A DNA stretch of 64,000 nt, from the NCBI RefSeq assembly GCF_008635795.1, contig NZ_VWRQ01000001.1, forward strand, positions 310,001-374,000, read 5' to 3'. Position numbers and translations under genes: made by a program. This DNA is from Paenibacillus tepidiphilus. Its GTDB lineage: Bacteria; Bacillota; Bacilli; Paenibacillales; Paenibacillaceae. Under the pieces are notes generated by a model, which was not told where the DNA came from, ran no database searches, and was given only the letters and a program-made list of their open reading frames with translations. Positions 8,319 to 16,828 of this stretch are shown piece by piece (position 1 is the stretch's first letter; each line of letters starts with the position of its first letter).

Positions 8319-8915
8319 ATGCCACGTAATCCAGAACGCGACCGGCAACTGCGCGAGGAACGGCGTAAGCAGATCCTTGCCGCCGCAGCCCGTGTGTTTG
8401 CCCGAAAGGGATTGCTTGCCAAGATCAGCGATATCGCTGTCGAAGCGGGTCTCAGCCATGGCCATGTCTATAATTCATTCAAGTCGAAGGAAGAGCTGCT
8501 GCTGGCGGTTATTGAGCAAAGCCAGCATCTTTATGAGGACAAGCTGCGTGCAGCGCTGGCGATGGAGGGAACCGCGGCAGATAAATTCCGTTATCTTGCC
8601 AGATTGTCGCTGCCGAGTGCAGGCAGCACAGGCAGTGCAGATGCTTACCTGGTGCTGCTGCAGACGCTGAACACAGATCTGGTGGGGGACAACGACAAGG
8701 ATATTATCCGTGCACGGGGGAGAGTCAACCGGGAACTGCTGCTGGCACTGATCCTGGAAGGACAAAGAGACGGAACGGTTATGCAGGGTGATCCGGTGCA
8801 GCTGATGAGCCTGTTCGCGACGCTGATTCAGAATCTGATGCTGCTGGAAATGCGGATGCATGCGCAGCCGAACGAGGCCACCGTTGATCTCCTGATCCGA
8901 ATGATCGGGCCTTAA
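8319..8915 (+). CDS. TetR/AcrR family transcriptional regulator
   Basis: 198 residues, ATG at 8319 after GTAGGAGG. Residues about 10-60 form the TetR DNA-binding helix-turn-helix (ILAAAARVFARKGLLAKISD, then VEAGLSHGHVYNSFKSKEEL). The remainder is helical and variable, as expected for a ligand-binding dimer domain. Divergent from the sulfatase gene, with a perfect 8-bp-arm palindrome in the shared promoter, so it probably represses the sulfatase and itself and is relieved by the sulfatase substrate or product. Confidence 0.88.
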   Translation: MPRNPERDRQLREERRKQILAAAARVFARKGLLAKISDIAVEAGLSHGHVYNSFKSKEELLLAVIEQSQHLYEDKLRAALAMEGTAADKFRYLARLSLPSAGSTGSADAYLVLLQTLNTDLVGDNDKDIIRARGRVNRELLLALILEGQRDGTVMQGDPVQLMSLFATLIQNLMLLEMRMHAQPNEATVDLLIRMIGP

Positions 8916-9024
8916 TGTTACATGAAAGCGAAGCTTGATAGTATCCATCGAGCTGCGGACAGAGTTATATGCAAACGGCGATTAAGCAGAGCTATTGATA
9001 TAGGACAACTGGAAAGGGATGACC

Positions 9025-9783
9025 ATGTACAATTGGAATGGGGAGCAGTCCAGCTTGGCTAAGTTTGCTATCATCACGGATATTCACGGCAATGCACCGG
9101 CCCTGGAGGCGGTGCTTCAGGATATTTCAGCGCGAGGAATCGGGCGGATCGTCTGTCTTGGCGATACGGTGGGTATCGGTCCGGACTCGGACCGGGTTCT
9201 CGAACTGCTGGCGGCTTGGCCGGACATAGCCCTGATCAGCGGCAATCATGATCTGGCTCTGGTGGCTGCCGCCCGCAAGGAGCCGCCGCCGCCGGGAAAC
9301 GCTGCGGAAAGAGCCCACCATGAGTGGCTGGCCGGACGGATCAAACCTGAGTATGTAGAATGGATCAGCGGTTGGCCCATGACGCACATGGAGCTTACCG
9401 GAGATATCCGGATGCTGTTCACGCATTATCACTCCGGGAGCAATGAGCATGAGCTGTTTGCTCCTGTCGATGTCCGCCCAAGCCTGGCAGACCTGGAACG
9501 CCGCTATGCGCAGAACGGGTATGGTCTGGTAGCCTTCGGCCATCATCATGTGGTTCATCATTTTGTTTCGCCGTCTACGGTATATTTCAATCCCGGAGCG
9601 CTGGGCTGTCCGCATGGGCCGGAGCCGGTTGCAAGATACGGAATTGCAAGCATTAACGATGGACGGATTCAGACCGAGCTGATCGAGATTCCGTACGATA
9701 ACGGGGCGTTTCTGCGTTCTTATGCGGAACTGGAGGTACCGGACCGCGAAGCGATCCTGCGGATTTTTCACGGAGTGGAATAA
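9025..9783 (+). CDS. metallophosphoesterase (YfcE/ApaH-like fold)
   Basis: 252 residues. The ATG at 9025 is favoured over one at 9019 because the GGAAAGGG ribosome site abuts the earlier codon. All five calcineurin-like metal blocks are present in order: TDIHGN, CLGDTVGIGP, ISGNHDLAL, FTHYHSG and FGHHHVVH. The size fits single-domain phosphodiesterases such as YfcE rather than large exonucleases, so a small nucleotide or phosphodiester is the likely substrate. It is cytosolic. It stands alone; the downstream ABC-F gene has its own promoter and leader. Confidence 0.85.
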   Translation: MYNWNGEQSSLAKFAIITDIHGNAPALEAVLQDISARGIGRIVCLGDTVGIGPDSDRVLELLAAWPDIALISGNHDLALVAAARKEPPPPGNAAERAHHEWLAGRIKPEYVEWISGWPMTHMELTGDIRMLFTHYHSGSNEHELFAPVDVRPSLADLERRYAQNGYGLVAFGHHHVVHHFVSPSTVYFNPGALGCPHGPEPVARYGIASINDGRIQTELIEIPYDNGAFLRSYAELEVPDREAILRIFHGVE

Positions 9784-9938
9784 GTATGAACGGGCTGGTA
9801 CCGCTCCGTGCACAGCCGGAAGCTGAAACCAGTAACTACGGTTATGCTCACAGGGATTTCACTGCTCTTCATTTTGTTGCCGTTCGGGCTGCCGCTTCTT
9901 GCATAACCGGTACAGTTTGGTTATAACTGTTGTTGGCC

Positions 9939-10342
9939 TTGATTTGGCCGCGAGATTTCCGGTACACTATACAAGATTAATAACTACGGACAATTAACGG
10001 AGGATTAGCCGACCGATGAATAAATAACACGTTTCCTGCTGAAGACCATTTTACTTGTGATGTGCATATGCACAAGCCACGGGACGCCCATTGTCGGGTG
10101 TACGGTCAGGGATACGTGTGTCGTCGGGAGTCTATAAACGCCTATGCTGAAATAACACGCTCCGCTCAGGCGGCTGCCTTGCTATACGTGCAAGGACTGC
10201 TGAGGGAGAGATGGTGTGTTTGCAGCGGCTTTCTCCCTTCATACGCGATTTCAACCGCAGCCCGCCGGCTGCGGTTTTTTGTTGCCCAGCCGGCCTTGCG
10301 ATCCGGATGTGTGATATGCGCGGAAAATGAGGAGGAAGCTGT
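9939..10342 (+). promoter_or_regulatory. promoter and attenuation-type leader of the ABC-F gene
   Basis: A sigma-A-like promoter is visible: TTGATT at 9939-9944, 18 bases, TACACT at 9963-9968. About 45 bases later GGAGGA (9999-10004) precedes a three-codon ORF, ATG AAT AAA TAA, at 10016-10027. The 560-base gap 9784-10342 otherwise has no convincing gene and carries several hairpins, including GGGAGA/TCTCCC around 10204-10237. A terminator follows at 10253-10280. GGCGGCTGC near 10169 could pair with the terminator's left arm (GCAGCCCGCC), giving an antiterminated alternative. Attenuation of ABC-F genes through ribosome stalling in short upstream ORFs is established for other Firmicutes; that it operates here is inference. 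Confidence 0.65.
10253..10280 (+). terminator. leader terminator upstream of the ABC-F gene
   Basis: AACCGCAG-CCCGCCGG-CTGCGGTT forms an 8-bp GC-rich stem followed by TTTTTT. It lies 62 bases before the ABC-F start codon and inside the same transcript, so it can only be a premature, conditional terminator. Confidence 0.85.
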
Positions 10343-12184
10343 ATGACCTTAATTAAAGCAAAGAATCTACAAAAAGAATGGAACGGAGTCCCGCTGTTTG
10401 CGGAGGTCTCCTTTGATATATCCGAAGGCGAACGTGTATTGCTGTTCGGACGCAACGGCATCGGCAAGACGACACTGCTGCAGGGGCTGCTGGGCCGTCT
10501 GGAATTCGAGCAGGGCACGATCCACTACGGCCTGCCGCCGCAGGAGTGGGGCGTACTGCAGCAGCAGCTTGAGGACGCTCCGGAGGGAAGCGTGCTGGAT
10601 TATGTCATTTCCGGATCGGCGGAGCTTGCCGGACTGAGGCACAGCCTGGAGGAGCTGAACGGCAGGCTGCAGGCTAGCGGCGGCGATGAAGCTGTGCTGG
10701 CGGAGTACGGCGAGGTCTATGAGCGTTATTTGCAGCTTGACGGCTACGGCTGGGAAGCCAAGGCGCAAAAATGTCTCCGCCAGCTGAAGCTTGGGCCGGA
10801 GCAGTGGGAGCTGCCTTACCGCCAGCTCAGCGGCGGACAGAAGACCCGCGTTCAGCTGGCCGCGCTGCTCGCCCGGCAGCCGAAGCTGCTGGTGCTGGAT
10901 GAGCCGACGAATCACCTGGATGAGGAAACGATGGAGTGGCTGGAGCAGTGGGTGCGTACGTACCCCGGAACCGTGCTCTACGTCTCGCATGACCGCACCT
11001 TCATCGACCGGACAGCTACGGCTGTGCTGGAGCTGAGTCCGCAGGGCTGCCGCCGTTATCCCGGCGCCTATACGGAATACCGGGAACAGAAGGCCGTCGA
11101 GGCACGGACGCTTGAGGTGCAGCACCGCAAGCAGGAGCTGGAGAAGGAGAAGCTGCTGGAGAGCATCCGGCGGTATTCGGAATGGTTCCAGCAGGCGCAC
11201 CGCGCTGCGGGGAGCAATCCGTTCCTGAAGGCCAAGTCCAAGAAGAACGTCACCCGGCTTCATGCCAAGGAATCCAGCCTCGCCCGGCTGGAAGAGAACC
11301 GCGTGGAGCTGCCGAAGGCGGCCCCCAAGCTGAGCATGCGGCTGGAAGGCGGTGAGTTTCAAGGGGATGCCCTGCTCTCCATGAGCCATATCCGATTGGC
11401 CTACACTGGCCAGCCGCCGCTGCTGGAGAATGTGGATCTTACGCTGCGGCGGGGCGACCGGCTGGCTGTGCTGGGACGCAACGGCGCTGGCAAATCGACG
11501 CTGCTGAAGCTGATTGCCGGGATTCACAATCCGACCGGCGGCGAGATCAAGGCCCATCCGCAGACCAGGATCGGCTATTTCGCCCAGGAGCTGGATCATC
11601 TTGATACGGACGCCACCTTGCTGGACAGCCTGCTCGTCCTTCCGGGGATGACGCAGACGGAGGCAAGGACGATTCTGGGCTGCTTCCTCTTCTCCCGGGA
11701 GGATGTCTTCAAGCAGATCGGCGACCTCAGTCTCGGCGAGAAATGCCGGGTGGCCTTCCTGCGGCTCTACTTCGGCAAGGCTAACCTGCTCGTCCTGGAT
11801 GAGCCGACCAATTACCTGGACATCGATACCCGGGAGATGGTGGAGGAGGCACTGGCCGCCTATCCCGGGGCGGTGGTTATTGTATCTCACGACCGCTACC
11901 TGCATTCCAAGGTGGCGAACCGGATTGTCCGGCTGGAGCGCGGCCGGCCGCCGCAGTTCTTCCCCGGTACTTATGCGGAGTACAGCGCCGGAGAACGCAG
12001 CCGGGTGCTTACGCCCGAGGAGCAGTGGCGCGAAGGCGAGCTGCGGCTGCTGGAGCTGCGCCTGACGCAGCTGCTGCAGTGCGAAGCCCAGGGGACGGAG
12101 GAGGAGAACCGCCGTTTGATGCGGGAAATCACCGAACTGCAACATTTGATCGGCCAGTTGCAGGAGGAAAACAGCAGAGGGTAG
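10343..12184 (+). CDS. ABC-F ATPase, probable antibiotic-resistance ribosome protection protein
   Basis: 613 residues with two ATP-binding cassettes and no membrane segment, the ABC-F layout. Domain 1 has Walker A GRNGIGKTT, signature LSGGQ and Walker B LLVLDEPTNHLD; domain 2 has GRNGAGKST, SLGEKCR and LLVLDEPTNYLD. The charged helical linker between them (residues about 240-320) is the part that reaches into the ribosomal E site. A C-terminal coiled-coil extension (570-613) is present. The upstream conditional terminator favours a drug-inducible protein of the Vga/Lsa/VmlR kind over a housekeeping EttA-type factor. The drug spectrum cannot be read from sequence. The ATG follows GAGGAGG. Confidence 0.88.
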   Translation: MTLIKAKNLQKEWNGVPLFAEVSFDISEGERVLLFGRNGIGKTTLLQGLLGRLEFEQGTIHYGLPPQEWGVLQQQLEDAPEGSVLDYVISGSAELAGLRHSLEELNGRLQASGGDEAVLAEYGEVYERYLQLDGYGWEAKAQKCLRQLKLGPEQWELPYRQLSGGQKTRVQLAALLARQPKLLVLDEPTNHLDEETMEWLEQWVRTYPGTVLYVSHDRTFIDRTATAVLELSPQGCRRYPGAYTEYREQKAVEARTLEVQHRKQELEKEKLLESIRRYSEWFQQAHRAAGSNPFLKAKSKKNVTRLHAKESSLARLEENRVELPKAAPKLSMRLEGGEFQGDALLSMSHIRLAYTGQPPLLENVDLTLRRGDRLAVLGRNGAGKSTLLKLIAGIHNPTGGEIKAHPQTRIGYFAQELDHLDTDATLLDSLLVLPGMTQTEARTILGCFLFSREDVFKQIGDLSLGEKCRVAFLRLYFGKANLLVLDEPTNYLDIDTREMVEEALAAYPGAVVIVSHDRYLHSKVANRIVRLERGRPPQFFPGTYAEYSAGERSRVLTPEEQWREGELRLLELRLTQLLQCEAQGTEEENRRLMREITELQHLIGQLQEENSRG

Positions 12185-12227
12185 AGAATTCGGGTAGTGT
12201 ATCTCATATAGAGGGAGGCACTCTCGA

Positions 12228-12671
12228 ATGAAGATGAGGAGAACTAAGCTGATTGCTTCAACTTTGCTGCTATTCAGCATGGCACTGCCGGTGCAGTACA
12301 CTTCGGCATCGGGCAAAACTACTTCCGCCAAAACCGTAAAGGTGCAAGTCACGCTGGTTAGCGCGGAGCTGGTTGAGAACAATCATGTAGGGAATGAATG
12401 GTACACAGAAGCTTCTGCTAACGGCAAAGCCATTGAAGAGGATTCGCCTGTAGTTCTGGATGTCAAAGCTTCGGGAAGCATTGAGCTACAGGCTTATGCG
12501 GAGGAACAGGATAAAATACCTGAATCAGATACTTCCACCGCCACTGTCAAGATATCTGAACTATCCAAACCGGTAACCAAAGCCGTCAAATTGACGGTAA
12601 CCGAAAACCGCGGTAGATATTCCGGCGAAACGGCCGAGTGGAAATTTACATTTAAACTGCAGAAGAAGTAA
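12228..12671 (+). CDS. small secreted protein of unknown function
   Basis: 147 residues, ATG at 12228 after GGGAGG. There is a clear signal peptide (basic MKMRRTK, hydrophobic 10-22, cleavage near TSASG 27). The mature part is Thr/Ser/Val/Lys-rich and predicted beta-rich, with no motif I recognise (VQVTLVSAELVENNHVGNEW; WKFTFKLQKK at the end). It lies 43 bases after the ABC-F gene on the same strand and could be read through from it, though function need not be linked. Confidence 0.7.
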   Translation: MKMRRTKLIASTLLLFSMALPVQYTSASGKTTSAKTVKVQVTLVSAELVENNHVGNEWYTEASANGKAIEEDSPVVLDVKASGSIELQAYAEEQDKIPESDTSTATVKISELSKPVTKAVKLTVTENRGRYSGETAEWKFTFKLQKK

Positions 12672-12870
12672 TTATATAAGTTGAATTTAAGATTAGGTTG
12701 GGAAAAGGCCGGAAAGTGAATTCGGTAAAGCGAGGGACTTCCGTCCGCGACCCGCGGCCCGCTCCTCGTTCTCCGATTTTCGGATGAATGCCGCTAATTG
12801 CTGTAGAATCCGCTGGCTGCCCGCTCTGTATAGGTATGATAAACGAAAGGCAACCCCTGTTTGCGGACTG

Positions 12871-13059
12871 TAGTTGGAAAATCGCCACTTAATTCTACCT
12901 GTATGGAGGATAATCACAGACTTAGTTGGATATTCGCCACTTAATATAGAGAAAAAATAGTAATTCACTCAATATGAACCAAATTAAGTGGCGATAATCC
13001 AATTATATGGCTGAAACCCGTAATATAGGCTGAAATAGTGGGCGAAAATCGAACTAATT
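12871..13059. repeat. cluster of four copies of a dispersed intergenic repeat
   Basis: The convergent gap 12672-13394 has no supported gene. It holds a roughly 23-bp element, TAGTTGGAnAATCGCCACTT plus AAT. Copies are at 12871-12893 and 12923-12945 on the plus strand, and at 12983-13005 and 13034-13059 inverted. The opposing pairs could fold into a large hairpin in RNA from either strand. The same element recurs at 43559-43742, again in a convergent gap. Confidence 0.8.
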
Positions 13060-13296
13060 GCAGTGAACGATCTACATTTCAGCAGCTTAAAACGGTGACA
13101 GCTCGTGCTTCGGTTATCAGCTTTCCTGTGGAAAGCAATCAGGCGGAGGCCGGAACTGCAACTAGCGGTATACATCAAGAAATCTGTGGACGGGAAGCGA
13201 CCGGAAGTCTAAATATTCTCTGTCACGACTAATCCCAACGCACAATAAAATTTGTAGTTCAATCTATATAGAAGCTGAAAATGAATAGAAGAGGTA

Positions 13297-13344
13297 AAAG
13301 GGATAGAAGCGGGCGGCCGATCGGCGACGCCTCTATCCCTTTTT
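13297..13344. terminator. strong hairpin terminator
   Basis: AAAGGGATAGAAGCG pairs with CGCCTCTATCCCTTT (15 bp, one mismatch) around an inner GC-rich loop, with TTTTT on the plus side and TTTT on the minus side. It ends the sigma-factor operon transcribed from the right. Confidence 0.8.
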
Positions 13345-13394
13345 GGTATGTGCAAGCTTATGTTACCGCTGAGCCCAATAAGCGGCGGATGACT

Positions 13395-15722
13395 TTAATT
13401 TACACTCAGTACCGCCTTCATAAATGACTTCAGCGCCGAAGACCCGCTTGCTTCGGCCCATTGCTGCACGGCTTCCTGCTGCCCGCCCCAGTACAGCGCC
13501 AGCTTCGCCCGGAGCTCCCGGTCGAAGCTGCCCGGATCTGCAGCCCGTTCGGCCTGCAGATCCCGGAGCAGCAGCGGCCAGCGGTAGCCGCTATGACCAT
13601 AGCTGTGCTCGGGGTAGCGCTCCGCAAGCTCCAGCGCTTCACTCAGCGAGGCGCCGGCATGCAGCTCGGCAGCCAGGTAGCTGCCGATATAGCGGTGGCT
13701 CCATTCGGATGCCACGTCAGCTGCGAAGGCCTCCAGCGCGGCCTCCGTCTGCCCCTGGAACATCAGGGCTGAAGCATGGGTGGAGTCGGTATACCCGTCC
13801 GGCTGATCCGGGACCAGACTGAGGTACCGGGCATGATACCGGTTATAATTCTCCCAGTCGGACTGGTTATAGTAGTAGTAGCTCAGATAGCTGACGGTCT
13901 CCCGGCTTGGCTGAAGCTCTACCAGCTTCACAAGCAGCCGGATCGCTTCCTCCTCGACCTGTGAATCCTTGGTATGCGAGGATTTGGCGAGGAGGAGGTG
14001 CACCAGCATTTTTAGGGAGTGGCTATCCTGAGGATCTGCGGCAACGTCCCGCCGGTATTCTTCGATGGCCTCGGCCAGCTTGCGATCCTTGACGAGCCGA
14101 TCTGCTGCGGTGAGCGTCCGTTCTTTATAGTAAAAGAAGGGCAGGTTGCCCACAGTATTCTCGTTCAGCCGATACCCGTTGCTGCGGGTAATGATATGGC
14201 CGTCGGCGCCATATGCCTCGATATACCAGGAGAACCGGCTCTCCGGATCGGCAAAGCTGAGCAGCGAGGCAGGGTCGATCCCTTTCCAGTTGTCCGGGTC
14301 ACCTGGGCTGGGGAACCCGGTCTCGGCAGTATAGCTGCTGGAAGTAGAGAAGCCGCTGCTCGTGTACAGCTGCTCCGCCGGAACCGTTACTTGGGTGTTC
14401 TCTATATACTGGCTGACGGGCGAGGAGAAGGAACCGCCTTCCGAATTCACACTAGCCCATAGTTTGTAATAAGCCGCACCTTGAACAGGCTCCCATTCAA
14501 AGGTCACGGAAGGACCGGTCACCACCTCTGAGTTCACCGGAGACTTCAGCTCCAGCAGGGGCTGCAGGGCGATATCTTCTGTGAGCTGTGTGCCTTGTTC
14601 CAGCTCCAGCCAGTCCTCGCTGCCGACCGGCCAGGTCCAGCCGTCAATCTGTTCGAAGCTGAGGCCAAGCTGCAGCTGATAGAAGCCGGGAATTACGCCG
14701 GAGAATGAGTAATGACCGTTCTCATCGGTCACGGTCTGATAAGGTTCATCGCCGTAATAGACACTGTGGTATATTTCGCTCTCTGCGCGGAGAAAGACGC
14801 CTGCACGGGCGACGGGAGTGCCGTCGCTGCGCTTCAGCGTGCCCTCCACGTTGGCCGGGCCAAGCTTCCCCATACTGACCGCCTGGCGCAATGCGGTTTG
14901 TAGCGCAGCGAGCTTTTCCTCAGTGGACGAGATGTGTACCGGCTTGGATGTGGCAGTGCCCGAATCCCCATTCCCGGCAGCTTCTGCGGAGATTGAAGCC
15001 TCGGCTTCCTGCAGACCGCGGTAGCTGCTGAGCGCCTCATCGACCAGCTTCAAGGCCTCGCTGCTCTTTCCGGCAGCGAACAGCACACGCCCGCGGAGCC
15101 AGGCGGCCTGCGCATTCCACTCCATATCGCCGGTCCAATCCTCGGCAGGCGTCAGCCGGCTTGCGAGTGCTAGATCGCCGCTGTTCAGCGCACGCTCGGC
15201 CCGGAGCAGCCGGAGCTGCCGTCCCGGGCCCGACTTCTCACTGACCCGTTCTGCCGCTGAGGCAATCAGCGCGTCGGCTTCACTGCCCTTGCCGGCGATG
15301 TCCAGCTCATATACCAGCTGCTTCACGGCGCTTAGCAGGGTATGGTCCGCAGGGCCTTCAAGGACATACTCTTTAAGCAGCACTATCGTGTCTTCGGGCA
15401 GCAACGGGGAGGCCTTGGACTCTTCCGATCCGTCCGACCACTGGCTCGAACCGCTGCCGATATATACATCGAAGTGGTATGGCGTGCCTGCAAGAGCAGG
15501 GTCAATGATTTCGCTGCGGATCAGGTCCATCCTTCGGGTTCCGCTGCTCGCAGCAAGCTTGCCCAGCAGCTCCTCGCGGTCCATGGCCTGGACAGCAGGG
15601 GACAACGGCACAGCGGAGCCCCCGAATGCCGCGCTGTACCGCAGTGACAGGCCTGCACCCAGCAGGGTGAGGGGCAGCAGGACCAGCAGGACCAGATGCT
15701 TAACCTTAATTCTAATGCTCAA
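13395..15722 (-). CDS. large exported protein with TPR-like repeats and a carboxypeptidase-regulatory-like domain
   Basis: 775 residues with an N-terminal membrane anchor or signal (LVLLVLLPLTLLGAGL, residues 10-25). Residues about 140-240 and 565-690 look like TPR helices (AAWLRGRVLFAAGKSSEALK; RKLAEAIEEYRRDVAADPQD). Residues about 300-360 form a beta-sandwich of the carboxypeptidase-regulatory type (VEGTLKRSDGTPVARAGVFL ... TVTDENGHYSFSGVIPGFYQ), and 400-460 resemble a fibronectin-III strand pattern (VTFEWEPVQGAAYYKLW). Last gene of an operon with a sigma factor and a small membrane protein; its start overlaps the latter's stop by 11 bases. It may sense or remodel the envelope under that sigma factor. 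No enzymatic motif is seen. Confidence 0.75.
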   Translation of the reverse strand: MSIRIKVKHLVLLVLLPLTLLGAGLSLRYSAAFGGSAVPLSPAVQAMDREELLGKLAASSGTRRMDLIRSEIIDPALAGTPYHFDVYIGSGSSQWSDGSEESKASPLLPEDTIVLLKEYVLEGPADHTLLSAVKQLVYELDIAGKGSEADALIASAAERVSEKSGPGRQLRLLRAERALNSGDLALASRLTPAEDWTGDMEWNAQAAWLRGRVLFAAGKSSEALKLVDEALSSYRGLQEAEASISAEAAGNGDSGTATSKPVHISSTEEKLAALQTALRQAVSMGKLGPANVEGTLKRSDGTPVARAGVFLRAESEIYHSVYYGDEPYQTVTDENGHYSFSGVIPGFYQLQLGLSFEQIDGWTWPVGSEDWLELEQGTQLTEDIALQPLLELKSPVNSEVVTGPSVTFEWEPVQGAAYYKLWASVNSEGGSFSSPVSQYIENTQVTVPAEQLYTSSGFSTSSSYTAETGFPSPGDPDNWKGIDPASLLSFADPESRFSWYIEAYGADGHIITRSNGYRLNENTVGNLPFFYYKERTLTAADRLVKDRKLAEAIEEYRRDVAADPQDSHSLKMLVHLLLAKSSHTKDSQVEEEAIRLLVKLVELQPSRETVSYLSYYYYNQSDWENYNRYHARYLSLVPDQPDGYTDSTHASALMFQGQTEAALEAFAADVASEWSHRYIGSYLAAELHAGASLSEALELAERYPEHSYGHSGYRWPLLLRDLQAERAADPGSFDRELRAKLALYWGGQQEAVQQWAEASGSSALKSFMKAVLSVN

Positions 15723-16053
15723 CCCGTCTCACCGCCTGTTCATAGATATCCTTCCAGTAGGTGTTGCCTCCGGCGACAATCAGTTCCCGGACGCCAGGTG
15801 GAGAACCGGCCTCCTGCTCTTTTCCGGACTCACCGCGCGGAGCAAGGACCAGTACAATCCCGAGCAGAACAATGGCCGCGCCTGCGCCCAGCGGCCGCAG
15901 CGGGATCTCCAGCTCCTTGTTCCACCAGGCGTGCAGCCGCCCGCTGCGCGATGCCGGGTGAGTCTGCCGCAGCACCCGCTCAGCCCCGCTGAACGTCAGC
16001 GGCTCCAGTTCTTCCTCCAGCTGCTGCCGGATACGTTCCCGTTCATTGTCCAC
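15712..16053 (-). CDS. putative anti-sigma factor, single-pass membrane protein
   Basis: 113 residues. The N-terminal 45 residues are charged and helical (MDNERERIRQQLEEELEPL), followed by one membrane helix at 55-72 (GAGAAIVLLGIVLVLA) and a short outer segment. That arrangement, plus an 11-base overlap with the end of an ECF sigma gene, fits a membrane anti-sigma factor binding the sigma factor in the cytosol. It lacks the zinc-binding HxxxCxxC motif. The function rests mainly on context. Confidence 0.65.
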   Translation of the reverse strand: MDNERERIRQQLEEELEPLTFSGAERVLRQTHPASRSGRLHAWWNKELEIPLRPLGAGAAIVLLGIVLVLAPRGESGKEQEAGSPPGVRELIVAGGNTYWKDIYEQAVRRVEH

Positions 16054-16597
16054 CCTTCATTCCCTCCTTCTCCAATAGCTGTTTCAGCAGCGCTCTGCCC
16101 CGGGCCAGCCGGGATTTCACCGTATTCTCCGGCATCCTGAGCTGAGCGGAAATTTCCCGGATGCTCATTTCATGATAGTAGTACAAGGTCAGACATTCGC
16201 GGTATATGTAATCCAGGCTGCGGATGGCTTCTCCAAGCTGCGCATTCTCCCAATGCGCCATGAACAGCTCCTCGGCGGCAGCGAAGCCGCCGCTCTCTTC
16301 GTCCGCGCGGATAACGCTGCCTGCGGCGGGGAAGATGCTCCGCCAGCTCCAGGTCCGCTGCCGCATCCGGCAGCGGTTGACGGCGATGGCAATCAGCCAG
16401 GCGCGCAGCCGCTGCGGGTCCTCGAGCTGGCCGATTTTGGCATAAGCCTGAATGAAGGTGTCCTGCACCGCCTCCTCCGCGGCTTGCCGGTCCTTCAGCA
16501 GCAGCCAGGCGGTCCGCAGCAGCATATCTCCGTAATCCTCCATCAGCAGCCGGAGAGCGGATTCGTCTTTGGCTTTGATTCCTTCAATAATATCCAG
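16043..16597 (-). CDS. ECF-type RNA polymerase sigma factor
   Basis: About 184 residues. Region 2 (ALRLLMEDYGDMLLRTAWLL, then AAEEAVQDTFIQAYAKI) and region 4 (IYRECLTLYYYHEMSIREIS ... MPENTVKSRLARGRALLKQ) are both typical of sigma-70 family group 4. The frame stays open far upstream, but AAGGGGGAG at 16604-16612 places translation initiation at a CTG near 16597; a TTG at 16618 is the alternative. First gene of a three-gene operon with the membrane anti-sigma candidate and the large exported protein, both overlapping head to tail. Autoregulation is likely, but no promoter motif was pinned down. Confidence 0.85.
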   Translation of the reverse strand: MDIIEGIKAKDESALRLLMEDYGDMLLRTAWLLLKDRQAAEEAVQDTFIQAYAKIGQLEDPQRLRAWLIAIAVNRCRMRQRTWSWRSIFPAAGSVIRADEESGGFAAAEELFMAHWENAQLGEAIRSLDYIYRECLTLYYYHEMSIREISAQLRMPENTVKSRLARGRALLKQLLEKEGMKGGQ

Positions 16598-16828
16598 CTG
16601 AAGCTCCCCCTTTAACAAGTAAGATGCGGGCTGGCGGCGGAAGGTTGCGTGGTTTGCGGAATTTTTTTGCAGCGGAATGAAGGAAATGTCTGTGATTGTT
16701 TTGATAAGAGAGAGGGCGAAGGTATGATAGTTTAGATTAAGAGTGTGATCGCTTAGATCTGAATGTGATAGTTTGGTTTGGGAACGAAGCTGATGATTCA
16801 GATAAAGCCTTATAAGGAGGAGAATACA

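Noticed and set aside
10062..10346. 94-codon frame in the ABC-F leader ending on the ABC-F start codon
   Set aside because: It has no ribosome site, runs straight through the GC-rich terminator hairpin, and its Cys/Arg-rich product looks random. The leader explanation is stronger.
10367..12382. 671-codon frame opposite the ABC-F gene
   Set aside because: A mirror of the high-GC third positions of the ABC-F gene; Gln/Leu/Arg-rich low-complexity product with no motif.
12984..13232. Short frames on both strands in the repeat-filled gap
   Set aside because: They consist largely of the intergenic repeat and lack ribosome sites.
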